Shown here one piece after another: positions 1 to 9,425 of a stretch of DNA of 64,000 nucleotides. The notes below the pieces were generated by a model. That model saw only the letters and a list, made by a program, of their open reading frames with translations. It did not search any database and was not told where the DNA came from. This DNA comes from Bacteroidota bacterium (lineage in GTDB: Bacteria; Bacteroidota; Bacteroidia; Chitinophagales; JADIYW01), in contig JADIYW010000003.1 in NCBI GenBank assembly GCA_016705125.1, positions 62,001 to 126,000 of the forward strand, given 5' to 3'. The position numbers were made by a program, and so were the translations under genes. Within the stretch, counting starts at the first letter, position 1. Each line of letters begins with the position of its first letter.

Positions 1-458
1 CCATTCACAATACAATTTGTAAAAGAATTCTCTTGTTTAATTAATTTCACAGGATTTCCATCCGTTGGACTCAAAAATACGTTTGAAACACTTTTAGTAG
101 CAAATTCACCATACATTTTTTTGCTCAATAGTACGTTTACTCCTTTGTCCAATATTTTATCTCCCGATTGAAATCCCATTTGCAATAAAGATGCATTCTG
201 AAAAGCATCATTTGTAATGGTAATTTTCCCAGATTTACCAGCAGCATTTTTCATTTTCCAGTTTACAACCAAACCAATAGAATCTTCCTTATAAATACTC
301 ATTTCATAAGTATAGAGGGTATTTAAGTAATTCATTTCATACACTAACACGTCTGCATTTTCAGTACTTACCTTAGCAGCTTGTACGTCTTTCTTTAAAT
401 TGACATTTGCAATAAATGAAACTAAAGAAATGGCCAATAAATATCCTAATTTTATCAT
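1..458 (-). CDS. Hypothetical exported protein, 3' end beyond the window
   Basis: An open frame of 152 codons starts with ATG at 458 and runs off the left edge without a stop. The first ~22 residues (MIKLGYLLAISLVSFIANVN) form a hydrophobic export signal. The remaining sequence looks like a beta-rich periplasmic domain, with runs such as LVYEMNYLNTLYTYEMSIY. A TAnnTTTG promoter element lies 19 bases upstream of the start. I do not recognise the family. No domain or catalytic motif is visible, so only 'secreted or periplasmic protein of unknown function' is supported. Confidence 0.6.
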   Translation of the reverse strand, partial: MIKLGYLLAISLVSFIANVNLKKDVQAAKVSTENADVLVYEMNYLNTLYTYEMSIYKEDSIGLVVNWKMKNAAGKSGKITITNDAFQNASLLQMGFQSGDKILDKGVNVLLSKKMYGEFATKSVSNVFLSPTDGNPVKLIKQENSFTNCIVN

Positions 459-476
459 AATAAAATGTTTAACATA

Positions 477-484
477 CAAATGTA
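477..484 (-). promoter_or_regulatory. -7 promoter element for the exported protein at 1-458
   Basis: On the minus strand this reads TACATTTG, an exact match to the Bacteroidota -7 consensus TAnnTTTG. It places +1 near 470, giving a leader of about 12 bases before the ATG at 458. No convincing -33 TTTG was found. Confidence 0.45.
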
Positions 485-602
485 TTCATTTAATTAAAGT
501 TACACTTTAAAAAGAAATAAACAATATGTTGATAAACTTGTTTATAATGTGTTTATATAAAGTAAATTAAATAGTGAAATAATTAAATAATTGGATAAAT
601 TA

Positions 603-1838
603 TTATCCAATATGGCAACAAAAAATTGAAAATGCGATGGAATGAAAATAAATTAGGCTATCAACGGATATTCCTAAATTAAACTTAATTCCAAAATAAA
701 TTTTAAGAAGAAAAGTAGTTTTTAGTTTTTCTAATACTATATCCAATTCTTCTATGGTATTGAATTTGGAAAAAGAGAATCGGATATTCACCCTGTCTGA
801 GGGCACATTTAATGCATTCAATACATGTGAACCCGCATTTGCACCACTACTGCAAGCACTTCCACCAGACACACAAATACCTTCTAAATCAAGCGAAAAT
901 AGCAATAAGGGTGCTTCTCCAACATTTGGAAACGATACATTTAAAATGGTGTAAATTGAATGTTCGTCAGTTGGACCATTATAACTAATGTCGGGTATTG
1001 AAGCAGTAATTTTTTCTTTAAAATAAGACTTTAAATAGCTTACCTTTTTTATGTCCTCCATCAAATTGTCATTAGCCAATTCAAATGCCTTAGCCAAACC
1101 GACAATGCCATAGACATTTTCGGTGCCAGCTCTAAAATTGCGCTCCTGCCCTCCCCCATGCATAAATGATTTAAGCGGAATACCTTTTCTCACAAAAAGC
1201 AATCCTATACCTTTTGGCCCATGAAACTTATGAGCCGCAGCAGAAATAAAATCCACTTCAATTGATCCTAAATCTAATGGTAAATGCCCAAAAGTCGGCA
1301 CTGTATCGCAATGGAAAAAGGCGCTATATTGCTTGCAAATTTTTCCAACCCTATTTATATCTAGCAAAACTCCAATTTCATTATTGGCATGCATTAGCGA
1401 AACTAAGGTCTTTTTTTCTAAATCGGACAAAAGCCTAGTTAGTTCATTATAATCTATTTTCCCTTGATTATCTATTGTTAAATATACAATTTCAACTCCT
1501 TCTTTTTCTAGGGCATCAAAAGTATGGAGTCCACAATGGTGTTCAATCGGCGAACTAATTATTCTTTTTACACCCAAATCTCTTACCGCTCCTTTTATGG
1601 CTGTATTATTTGATTCTGTACCACCAGAAGTAAAAAAGAGTTCGGCGGGACTACAATTCAAGATTTTAGCAATTCGTTTTCGAGCGCCCTCAATAGCTGA
1701 TCTTGTATTTCTGCCTAAAGAATATTGAGAAGACGGATTACCAAAATGAGTGGAAAGAAATGGAATCATTGCATCGATTACCTCTGGATGAATTGGCGTT
1801 GTGGCCGCATTATCTAAGTAAATAAGCTTCTTTTCCAT
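603..1838 (-). CDS. Cysteine desulfurase (NifS/IscS class, PLP-dependent)
   Basis: Aminotransferase class V enzyme that removes sulfur from L-cysteine as an enzyme persulfide for Fe-S clusters and thiolated tRNA. The N-terminal YLDNAATTP motif, the PLP-lysine region AAHKFHGPKG (Lys204) and the loop cysteine in SGGSACSSG (Cys329) are all present. Two points are odd. The conserved D-x-V-Q segment that contacts the PLP ring reads DTVPTFG, with Pro181 where Gln is usual. The last ~30 residues are also an unrelated hydrophobic tail: one extra A in the AAAA run of LLKIYF would give LLKNLFWN and a stop at normal family length (~385), so a homopolymer deletion is likely near 698-704. It starts 10 bases after the glmM-like gene and probably shares its transcript. 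Confidence 0.88.
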   Translation of the reverse strand: MEKKLIYLDNAATTPIHPEVIDAMIPFLSTHFGNPSSQYSLGRNTRSAIEGARKRIAKILNCSPAELFFTSGGTESNNTAIKGAVRDLGVKRIISSPIEHHCGLHTFDALEKEGVEIVYLTIDNQGKIDYNELTRLLSDLEKKTLVSLMHANNEIGVLLDINRVGKICKQYSAFFHCDTVPTFGHLPLDLGSIEVDFISAAAHKFHGPKGIGLLFVRKGIPLKSFMHGGGQERNFRAGTENVYGIVGLAKAFELANDNLMEDIKKVSYLKSYFKEKITASIPDISYNGPTDEHSIYTILNVSFPNVGEAPLLLFSLDLEGICVSGGSACSSGANAGSHVLNALNVPSDRVNIRFSFSKFNTIEELDIVLEKLKTTFLLKIYFGIKFNLGISVDSLIYFHSIAFSIFCCHIG

Positions 1839-1848
1839 TGTTTACCGA

Positions 1849-3234
1849 CTAATTTTCATTAATCAACAGTATCAAATCCTGTTTTACCTTATTGGCAATG
1901 GTATCTGCAGTTTGTATGGTATTACTTTCAGCATAAATTCTGATAATGGGTTCAGTATTGGATTTACGAAGATGCACCCAATCACCAGATTCAAATGTGA
2001 TTTTTAAACCATCGATTTTGTTCTGCTCCATTTTTTCATATTTGTCACCGATTTTTCCATTATTTTATCCAAATTAATGGTATCATTCGCTTCTATTTTA
2101 TTTTTAGATATAAAATAATTGGGATAAGTAGCCCGCAATGCACTTACATTTTGCCACTTTTAGCCAAATGCGTCAAAAATAAAGCGATACCAACTAGCGC
2201 ATCACGACCATAATGCAATTCGGGATAAATTATTCCTCCATTGCCTTCACCTCCAATAACTGCAGCTACTTTTTTCATTTCTGCCACAACATTTACCTCG
2301 CCCACTGCAGCAGTATAATAATTGCAACCTGCTTTTTCGGTAATATCTTTTAATGCCTTGGTAGAGGAAAGGTTGGAAACAGTTGCTCCTTTTTTATGCA
2401 TCAAAATATAATCACTTACAGCAACCAATGTATATTCTTCACCAAACAAAACACCATTTTCATCCATTAAAACCAACCGATCTACATCAGGATCCACAGC
2501 AATGCCCATATCGGCCTTGTATTGTTTCACTTCATTCGAAAGAGCAGAAAGATTTTCTTCGAGCGGCTCCGGATTATGCGCAAACTTGCCATTTGGCTCA
2601 CAAAATAATGGGTAAATTGTTTCAACGCCCATTGCTTTAAGTAATTGAGGAACAGCAATTCCGCCTACCGAATTAACGGCATCCACCACAATTGAATATT
2701 TTTCTTTTTTACTGCATTGACATCGACCAAAGGCAGCGCAAGTATTTTTTGTATATGCTTTTCAATATAATCAGTTATAACCGTCAAACTGCCCAATTTA
2801 TCCACTTCAGGGAAATCATACTCATTTATTTCTGCTATTTTTAAAATTGCTTTTCCATCAATATCAGAAATAAACTCTCCCTTTTCGTTTAACAATTTTA
2901 AAGCATTCCATTGTTTTGGATTATGGCTTGCAGTAATTATGATACCCGCATCTGCCTTTTCCATTACCACCGCCATTTCCACAGTCGGCGTAGTGGAAAG
3001 ACCCAAGTCTATTACATTTAAACCAATTCCCATCAAATTACCCGTAACAAGCGATTGAACCATAAGGCCTGAAATACGCGCATCGCGACCAATTACGACC
3101 GTTTTGCCTCCCCTATCTAGAACCATTTTGCCAAATGCCAAAGAAAATTTTGAAATATCAATAGGAGTAAGTGCCTTTCCTTGTTCACCGCCAATGGTGC
3201 CTCTAATACCTGAAATAGATTTAATTAAGGTCAA
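1849..3234 (-). CDS. glmM: Phosphoglucosamine mutase / phosphomannomutase family, broken by three frameshifts as sequenced
   Basis: Alpha-D-phosphohexomutase that interconverts hexosamine (or hexose) 6- and 1-phosphates for UDP-GlcNAc and cell-wall synthesis. The segments read in order: SISGIRGTIGG at the N-terminus, the phosphoserine loop TASHNPKQWNALK (Ser103), the metal loop DPDVDR, the sugar loop GGEGNGG and the C-terminal phosphate-binding RKSNTEPIIRIY. The frame breaks at 2698-2710 (A-rich run), 2149-2152 (AAAA) and 2052-2056 (AAAAA). Adding one A at each site restores a continuous ~460-residue family-length protein. The start is TTG at 3234, where relatives have ATG before TLIKS. Three decay events in a probably essential gene are less likely than sequencing indels. 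The GGEGNGG loop resembles the archaeal-type GlmM/PMM branch, so substrate specificity is uncertain. Confidence 0.75.
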
Positions 3235-3277
3235 TATTTTATTATTTTAAGTAAAAAAAGAAATAGTTTGCAATTAA

Positions 3278-3802
3278 CTATTGTGCTGTCTTAAATGTTA
3301 GTTTTGGTAAGCCATATTTAACCAATTCGTAAAATCCAAAAATGGCGAAGGTAAAAAACAAATCACCTAAAATAGCATTTCTGAAAAATGGAATTGCTAA
3401 TGTATAGCATTCTGTTAAACCAGCTACGGTTTGAGGATAAATATTTCCCAATAAGAAAGTACCGAAATTAGAAATGATAAAAAACAATACGGAAGATAAA
3501 ATAGAAAATCCAAATAAAGTGAATGGATTCAACCGTTTGCGTAATGCAAAACCTAATACAACAGTAATTAAAAATGGAATATAAACAAATGCAATTTCGG
3601 AATAAAAGCCTAAATAAGCATCAGTAGCTAATAAAATACCTAATGGAATAATGGGTGCAAACCATTTATTTTTGAAATAAACGCCTGCAAAAAGAGCAAC
3701 ACCTAATACAGGACTAAAATTTGGTAAATGCGGAATTAATCTAAGTAGTAATCCAAATGCCATGATGGCAACTAGGAAAATATATTGTTTGTTCGTTTTC
3801 AT
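3278..3802 (-). CDS. DUF6580-like integral membrane protein
   Basis: A 174-residue protein with about five hydrophobic segments, beginning MKTNKQYIFLVAIMAFGLLL. An in-frame ATG 18 bases upstream is less likely because it adds only MCQITF. The RLIPHLPNFSPVLGVALFAG segment near the N-terminus and the conserved LLATDAYLGFY loop match what I know of DUF6580, a Bacteroidota/Planctomycetota family predicted to be transport-related and similar in size to ECF S-components. The substrate is unknown. It is transcribed with the same polarity as its neighbours, about 43 bases upstream of the glmM-like gene. Confidence 0.65.
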   Translation of the reverse strand: MKTNKQYIFLVAIMAFGLLLRLIPHLPNFSPVLGVALFAGVYFKNKWFAPIIPLGILLATDAYLGFYSEIAFVYIPFLITVVLGFALRKRLNPFTLFGFSILSSVLFFIISNFGTFLLGNIYPQTVAGLTECYTLAIPFFRNAILGDLFFTFAIFGFYELVKYGLPKLTFKTAQ

Positions 3803-3851
3803 AAATGTAATTTGACACAAATATCGTAAAAAAAAGAAATCATTTTCGATT

Positions 3852-4515
3852 TTAGCAAAAACTTTTTGTCGCTCTTGTAATTTCCCGCTTTCCTGGTGGT
3901 CCTGGCAAACCTTCTACTGTAAAACCCACACTCCTCAAATCCCTTTTAAACTGACCTTTCGCACAATATGTAAGCAACATTCCGCCATATTCCATTGCAT
4001 CATATATTTTTTGAAATAATAAAAGCGACCACAACTCAGGTTGAATTTCTGGTGCAAATGCATCAAAATAAATTAGGTGGTATTTTTTGTTGCCACAAAA
4101 TCGTTAAAATCAATTTGGCTTTTATGTATTGTCCTGTTTTGTCAATATTGTAGTCTGATTCCCAATGTTGGTAAAGAATTTCCTGTAAATTCAAATTATC
4201 GAATGTGCTTAAAAGTGCTTTATCAAAACTAAACTCGTGTGGCAAAACAGGGAATTTTTCGAGGGCATGATAAAAAATAGGCTTATCTATTTCTAAAGAC
4301 TTTTGAATAGTCAAAAGTGCATTTAAGCCTGTTCCTAATCCAAATTCCAATATATTGATTGCTTCAAAATGAGGTGCGATATAATTGAATCCGGCCTTTA
4401 TAAAAATATGATTGGATTCCGTAAAGGCACCATGCACAGAATGAAAATGCTCATTCAAACTCGGAACAAACAAAGTAAACGAACCGTCGGTAGTTATTTT
4501 GAGTATGCGTTGCAT
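3852..4515 (-). CDS. mnmD: tRNA 5-methylaminomethyl-2-thiouridine(34) methyltransferase MnmD, frameshifted as sequenced
   Basis: SAM-dependent methyltransferase converting nm5(s2)U34 to mnm5(s2)U34 in tRNA, the stand-alone equivalent of the N-terminal half of MnmC. The SAM-binding motif ILEFGLGTGLNALLT spans residues ~55-69. The catalytic-domain motif YFDAFAPEIQPELW appears after reconstruction, followed by GGMLLTYCAKGQFKRDLRSVGF and the terminal GPPGKREITRA. The frame breaks at the AAAA run 4120-4123 and the AAAAAA run 4083-4088. One extra A in each joins the two halves into a protein of ~220 residues, the usual length. A stand-alone FAD oxidoreductase that could supply the MnmC(o) step lies far away at 28478-29536, but that link is conjecture. 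Confidence 0.75.
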
Positions 4516-4542
4516 GGTGGTTAAATTACTTTTATTAATCTT

Positions 4543-5091
4543 TTAGATAATTTTCCCAAAACTATCTTTTATTTTTATCAATCTTCTTTCTTCTTTGCTT
4601 TTAACTAAAAATTGTTTGAAATTTCTATAGCCAAAATAAAAAAAGAAAATTGAGCTAATTAATAAAAGCAAAGAAGTTCTTAATTTCGCATTTCTACTTT
4701 CTTTTATTGAATATAATACCTCGTTTCCATTTTGAATTTGAACAGCATTTATATTTCCTTCAGTATCTAATTGATTATTGTGGTAAATAGTAACTTTTCC
4801 CTTTTTTAGAATTTTATCTTTTATCGTTTTGTAATTTCTATTTACTTTATAGTACTTAAAAACATTACCATCAATACCAATTAAAAGGATTTTATTTCTT
4901 ATGATTAATCTTTTGCCACAAATTAAGACTAAAGATTCCGTTTTTGATACTTTGCAGAATGAAACTTCTCCCCTTGTTAATTCAAATTCTTTCAAAGTTT
5001 TTAAAGCATCTAAAAACATTGAAATACTTAAAAAAAATAAAAAAGGAAAGATTAAGAACCAAGCTAGAAACTCGTATTTTTTTGATTTCAA
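4543..5091 (-). CDS. Hypothetical membrane protein with two transmembrane segments
   Basis: A 182-residue protein with a hydrophobic helix at ~9-30, a central soluble domain of ~100 residues rich in beta-like segments (GKVTIYHNNQ), and a second helix at ~137-158 followed by a basic tail. This layout resembles DUF3592-type proteins but no diagnostic motif is visible, so I do not assign the family. It ends 27 bases from the mnmD start on the same strand. Its DNA is very AT-rich compared with its neighbours. Confidence 0.5.
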   Translation of the reverse strand: MKSKKYEFLAWFLIFPFLFFLSISMFLDALKTLKEFELTRGEVSFCKVSKTESLVLICGKRLIIRNKILLIGIDGNVFKYYKVNRNYKTIKDKILKKGKVTIYHNNQLDTEGNINAVQIQNGNEVLYSIKESRNAKLRTSLLLLISSIFFFYFGYRNFKQFLVKSKEERRLIKIKDSFGKII

Positions 5092-5253
5092 AATAATTTT
5101 AATTATCGAAATATAACGAAAATGATAATTATTTAGTTCAATTAGATTGGTTTTTTTATTAGAAATTTAATTTTAAAAAATATATTTCCTATTCTCCTTT
5201 CAAAAAATATTTAAATAAAGAATTGTTAGTTACCCAAATATTTCAACTTTCCT

Positions 5254-6470
5254 TCACCCTTTTTCCAATTCCCTTTCTTCTATTTTCTTAAAGGGATTTC
5301 GGATGGTGTATTTTTTGGCTATTACGTTTTTAGTAATCGGTTGAATGAAGTAGTTGGCTATTTTGCTTTGATGGCAAAGATAAGCCTTCATCTCCTTTGG
5401 ATATGCGCCTATGGTGGTTTTTATTTCGGTGGCTGTACGACCAAAATGGATGATTGAGAGTCTATTATCAATGGCAAACCTTACGTATTCATACAACATG
5501 CGATGGTAAATTTGAAACTCGGCATTTAGAGTATAATTCAAACCAATATAATGATCTTCGAGGTAATTATTGTCAATAAACATAGATGTAAATCCCACTA
5601 ATTTATCTTCCAAAAAATAACCTTCTACAATAAATTTATCGCCCAAATTGGCTTTTAAAATGGTGAAATAATCTTTGGGCAAAATACCTAAATTAAAACT
5701 CGCATTTTCTGCTACATTTTTGTATAACTGCCAAATCATGGCTTCATTATTGTGTAACGCTTCTGCACTTAATTCTTTAATTTCGAGGTATTGATTTTGG
5801 GTTTTACTTTATTAAATTTTACCCTATATTTTGATGAAATGGCTTTGAGGTAATCTGAAAATGTTAGCCACTCGGGATTTACATCCATAAATAAATCGGG
5901 TTCGGTAGGAAAAACGGAGAAATTTTTTGTTTCCAAAAAATCAAATCCCATTTCTTCATTATAAAAATCCATAAAAATGATGGCTTTTATTTTTTGATTG
6001 GTTTTTAATTCTGTTTTTAGGTAATCGACCAATTCACTTACAATTTCCTTTTTTTCTGCCGCAGGGACACTTTTATCGAAATAAAAACCATTATCGCCCG
6101 TAAAAAATAAATTACCCGAAACTGCTAAATCCAATTCCATGTCTGATACTTTGCCAATCACCAAATTGCTGAGCATTTGTTTGAAACAACTTGAAAATCC
6201 TTTTCCCTTTTCGTCTGAAATAAAGGAAATGGCTTCCTTGCCTTTGAAAACAGCCTGTTGGAACAAAATAAACGCCCTTAATTTATTTTCCTTTTTAACA
6301 GATACAAACAATTGGTTGCAACATTTATCATCCATTTTTTCTAAAAGAGCCAAATATTGCGGATAATAACTCAATGGAAACTCGAATTCATTGGGGAAAT
6401 TATTGAATTGTTGCATATGACTGATGGAGTCAAATGTATCGAATTGGAAACTGCTTATTATTGTACACAT
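5254..6470 (-). CDS. GNAT-fold acyltransferase (BioF2/PF13480-like), frameshifted as sequenced
   Basis: Two adjoining reading frames together give one ~405-residue protein. The first half ends in the substrate-domain pattern FSDYLKAISSKYRVKFNK. The second contains LYKNVAENASFNLGILPKDYF and the conserved IHFGRTATEIKTTIGA segment typical of the C-terminal GNAT domain in Bacteroidota proteins of this class. The break is the AAAA run at 5802-5805: one added A gives VKTQNQYLEIKELSAEAL and joins the halves. The start is the ATG at 6470 (MCTIISSFQFD); an upstream ATG at 6485 is possible. Relatives attach amino-acyl or acyl groups to lipid or cell-wall precursors; the substrate here is unknown. Confidence 0.6.
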
Positions 6471-6546
6471 AATTATAGGTAACAAATGTAAATTATTTTG
6501 GTTTTTAATTTTTAATATTTAACTTTACTTAAATAAATATTTTTTT

Positions 6547-7113
6547 ATGTTTGGATTCATAGCGGGTTTAATAACTGCAAATGCTGGCGAATGGTATATT
6601 CACAAATATTGGTTGCATCAAAAGGGAAAACAGAAAGATAGTTTTTGGCGTTTTCATTGGGCAATCCACCATAAAACGGTAATGCAAGAAAATTTTAAGG
6701 ACAGTGATTATAATAAAAATTGGTGGACATCTTGGAATCCACAAAGTAAAGAAGCCGCGGCTTTGATTGGCGGAGCAGTTGCCGTTTCTCCTCTTTTTCC
6801 AATTTTACCCACCTTCACTGCCGGAATTTGGTTTTCGCAATGGAATTATTTCCAAGTGCATAAAAAATCACACCTTAACCCTGAATGGGGATACAAATAT
6901 TTACCATGGCATTATGACCACCACATGGGTCCAGATCAAGACAAAAATTGGTGTGTTACTTTTCCACTTTGGGACTATGTAATGGGAACAAGAGAACATT
7001 ATATAGGAACAGAAAAAGAAAAAAAAGATATTGAAAGAAGAGAACGCAAAATGCAAAATAGGGTTGTTTCAAATAATGAAAAAATAGGTTTTCCAAAACC
7101 AAGCTTGAGCTAA
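6547..7113 (+). CDS. Fatty acid hydroxylase / sterol desaturase-like membrane protein
   Basis: A 188-residue protein with the clustered histidines of the di-iron hydroxylase/desaturase superfamily: HKYWLH (His19, His24), HWAIHH (His37, His41, His42), HKKSH (His105, His109) and WHYDHH (His122, His125, His126). Hydrophobic stretches at ~1-12 and ~70-100 would place the iron centre at the membrane surface. It is shorter than typical C-4 sterol desaturases (~250 residues). The substrate is probably a membrane lipid, and sterol is not implied. The C-terminal tail is highly charged (KEKKDIERRERK). Confidence 0.7.
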   Translation: MFGFIAGLITANAGEWYIHKYWLHQKGKQKDSFWRFHWAIHHKTVMQENFKDSDYNKNWWTSWNPQSKEAAALIGGAVAVSPLFPILPTFTAGIWFSQWNYFQVHKKSHLNPEWGYKYLPWHYDHHMGPDQDKNWCVTFPLWDYVMGTREHYIGTEKEKKDIERRERKMQNRVVSNNEKIGFPKPSLS

Positions 7114-7156
7114 TTTTAATTATAAATAGTATAAAATAAATACCTCTTAATTCAAA

Positions 7157-7995
7157 ATGAGATATTATATCGTTGTGTCCTTGTTTATTATGGTAATTTT
7201 TCATGCTTGTAAAAACAAACCTGATTCAAACCAAGACCAAACAGAAATTACATTAAAGAAGCCTTTAATTGTAGAAAATATTCAAGTAGATACTTGCTAT
7301 TTGGGTTGCAATAAAAAGGATAAGAATTTCACTTATATTAGTATAAGCTATCCCAAAATAAAACAGGCTCCATTTCAAACCTTAATGGATTCATTAAATT
7401 TGTCAGTTCAAAATTTTATACTTGCGCCATTTTTGGAGGTAAAATCAAACTCAATTACTGATTTGTCTAGCTCCTTTTTTAAGCAATTTGATAAAATGAA
7501 CGACAAATCTGATCCAATGCCTTGGTATTTGGAGCGCAATGTGCTTTTTAAAGACCTTGGAAATGGGATTTATACGATTGTTTGTAATGAGAATTCCTTT
7601 GTTGGCGGCGCTCATCCCGATTTTTTCTCCTTGTTTGTTAATTTTGATTCATTAGGAAATGCATTGCAAATTGATGATTTATTAATTGCAAATTGGGCAC
7701 ATGATTTATCACCAATTGCTGAACGAAATTTCAGAATTCAACAAAATATTCATCCTGAAACGCCATTAGATGAAGCTACTTATTTCGTATTTCCCGACGA
7801 AAAAAGAGGAGAAAAAATGGGGCAATTTAAATTCCCTACAAATTTCTTAATCAAAAATGAGGGTATTTATTTTATGTATAATAGGTATGAAATTGCACCA
7901 TCATCCAATGGTATTTCTGAATTTTGTTGAAATGGACAGAAATAAGTAAATACATCAAGCCAAGCGGACCATTGGGATACTTGTTGAATACTTAA
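7157..7995 (+). CDS. DUF3298 (RsiV-like fold) lipoprotein, frameshifted near the 3' end
   Basis: The first 18 residues are a lipoprotein signal ending in VIFHAC (Cys18 lipidation). The C-terminal half carries the DUF3298 pattern: the ENSFVGGAHPDFFS segment, FDSLGNALQIDDLL, and the closing EGIYFMYNRYEIAPSSNGISEF. The frame as sequenced stops at 7930 just inside that last motif. One added T in the TTTT run 7922-7925 restores LLKWTEISKYIKPSGPLGYLLNT and a stop at 7993-7995, the expected family end. It is probably an envelope protein; the function of such stand-alone proteins is not established. Confidence 0.7.
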
Positions 7996-8014
7996 TTGTA
8001 AATGATAAATGTTT

Positions 8015-8179
8015 AATGATGAATGGAAACAAGAGGCAAGATTTATAGAATGTTTAATGCTTAATGTTTAATGATGAATAGAAACAAGAATCAAGATTTG
8101 TAGAATGTTTAATATTAAATGATTAATGATGAATGGAAACAAGAGGCAAGATTTTTAGAATGTTGAATGCTTAATGTTG
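8015..8179. repeat. Three tandem copies of a 55 bp repeat
   Basis: Copies begin at 8015, 8070 and 8125 with AATGATGAATRGAAACAAGA. They keep exact 55 bp spacing with a handful of substitutions and no indels. The array contains no open frame of note. It lies in the 303 bp gap between the DUF3298 gene and the DEAD-box helicase gene. Confidence 0.85.
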
Positions 8180-8189
8180 AATTTTTAAT

Positions 8190-8292
8190 AAAAAAAACCT
8201 AATAACTAATTACAAATCACTAATTACTTAATAACTTAATTACCAAATAACTAATAACTTAATAACCAATTACTCAATAACGAATAACTAAA
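8190..8292 (+). repeat. Degenerate AATAACTAATTAC-type repeat tract before the DEAD-box gene
   Basis: The tract is almost entirely permutations of AATAACTAATTAC, ACTTAATAAC and ACCAATTAC, and runs to within seven bases of the helicase ATG. A tract of the same composition and orientation relative to its gene precedes the methyltransferase at 52488-53090. No G-rich Shine-Dalgarno sequence or TAnnTTTG box is visible in it. Confidence 0.7.
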
Positions 8293-8298
8293 AAAGCA

Positions 8299-9423
8299 AT
8301 GTCAGAAAATTTCGATTCTTTTTCAATAATTGAACCCATACGAAGAGCTATAGCGCAAATAGGATTTAAAACCCCAACTCCTATTCAAACACTTGTGATT
8401 CCGCTTATTTTAGCAAATAAAGATATTATAGCAATTGCCGAAACTGGCACCGGAAAAACGGCCGCTTTTTGTATTCCAGTATTACAACAATCGTACTATA
8501 AACCTGAAAACAGAAGAGGTAAGCGAAAATTAAAAGCACTTATTTTGGCTCCAACTAGAGAAATTGCACTACAAATAGGAGAACATTTTGATGTTATTGG
8601 GAAACATACAGGGTTGCAAAATTTGGTTATCTATGGTGGTATTAAGCAAGGAAAACAAGCAGATGTATTGCATAATGGTGTAGATATTTTAATTGCAACG
8701 CCAGGTAGATTTCTCGATTTGTATAAGCAAAATCTAATCCCTGTAAATACTTTGCAGGTATTGGTTATAGATGAGGCAGATAGAATGCTGAATATGGGAT
8801 TTGAAAAAGAAGTATTGGAAATATTAACTAAACTTCCACCAGCTAGGCAGTCTTTATTATTTTCTGCTACAATGAATGAACGCATTTTGGAATTGTCTAA
8901 AAAAGTGTTGCGAAAGCCGATTATTGTAAACGGCACGAGTGAGAAAGCCATACCCGTTTCGATACAACAGAAAGTATATTTGGTTGAAGAAATAGGTAAA
9001 AAGGATGTGCTGCTCTCCATTTTGAGAAAAAATGATTTTAAAAAAGTCCTTATTTTTACGCCTACTATTTTTGCAACTAAAGAAATTACCCATTTTTTGA
9101 AATCAAATAATCACCCCGCTGCAGAAATACATAGTGACAAATCCCAAAATACACGACAAAATACGCTTTCAGATTTCAGAAATAATAAGATTAAAATTTT
9201 GGTTGGTACAGATATCATGGCTCGAGGAATTGATGTGGATGATATTGATTTGGTTGTAAATTTTAATATTCCAAACAAACCCGAAACTTTTATACATAGA
9301 ATCGGTAGAACGGGAAGAGCGGGAAAAATTGGATTGGCGATTTCCCTTTGCGGTGAAAAAGAATTAGATCACTTTAAAGCGATAGAATTGCTATTGGGTG
9401 AAAAGATTGAAGTGGTGGAATAA
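8299..9423 (+). CDS. DEAD-box RNA helicase (RhlE-like)
   Basis: ATP-dependent RNA helicase of 374 residues containing the core domains and almost no C-terminal extension. Motifs in order: Q motif GFKTPTPIQ (Gln30), motif I AETGTGKT (47-54), Ia PTREIA, Ib TPGR, II DEAD (~158-161), III SAT, V GTDIMARGID and VI HRIGRTGRAG. RhlE/RhlB-type proteins act in ribosome maturation and RNA turnover, often with cold induction in this phylum; the exact role here is inferred. The start sits directly after a low-complexity leader. It converges with res, with a gap of only two bases and no visible terminator. Confidence 0.92.
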   Translation: MSENFDSFSIIEPIRRAIAQIGFKTPTPIQTLVIPLILANKDIIAIAETGTGKTAAFCIPVLQQSYYKPENRRGKRKLKALILAPTREIALQIGEHFDVIGKHTGLQNLVIYGGIKQGKQADVLHNGVDILIATPGRFLDLYKQNLIPVNTLQVLVIDEADRMLNMGFEKEVLEILTKLPPARQSLLFSATMNERILELSKKVLRKPIIVNGTSEKAIPVSIQQKVYLVEEIGKKDVLLSILRKNDFKKVLIFTPTIFATKEITHFLKSNNHPAAEIHSDKSQNTRQNTLSDFRNNKIKILVGTDIMARGIDVDDIDLVVNFNIPNKPETFIHRIGRTGRAGKIGLAISLCGEKELDHFKAIELLLGEKIEVVE

Positions 9424-9425
9424 AA

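Noticed and set aside
8015..8179. CRISPR array
   Set aside because: The 55 bp units are directly adjacent and similar throughout, with no variable spacers, and no cas genes are nearby.
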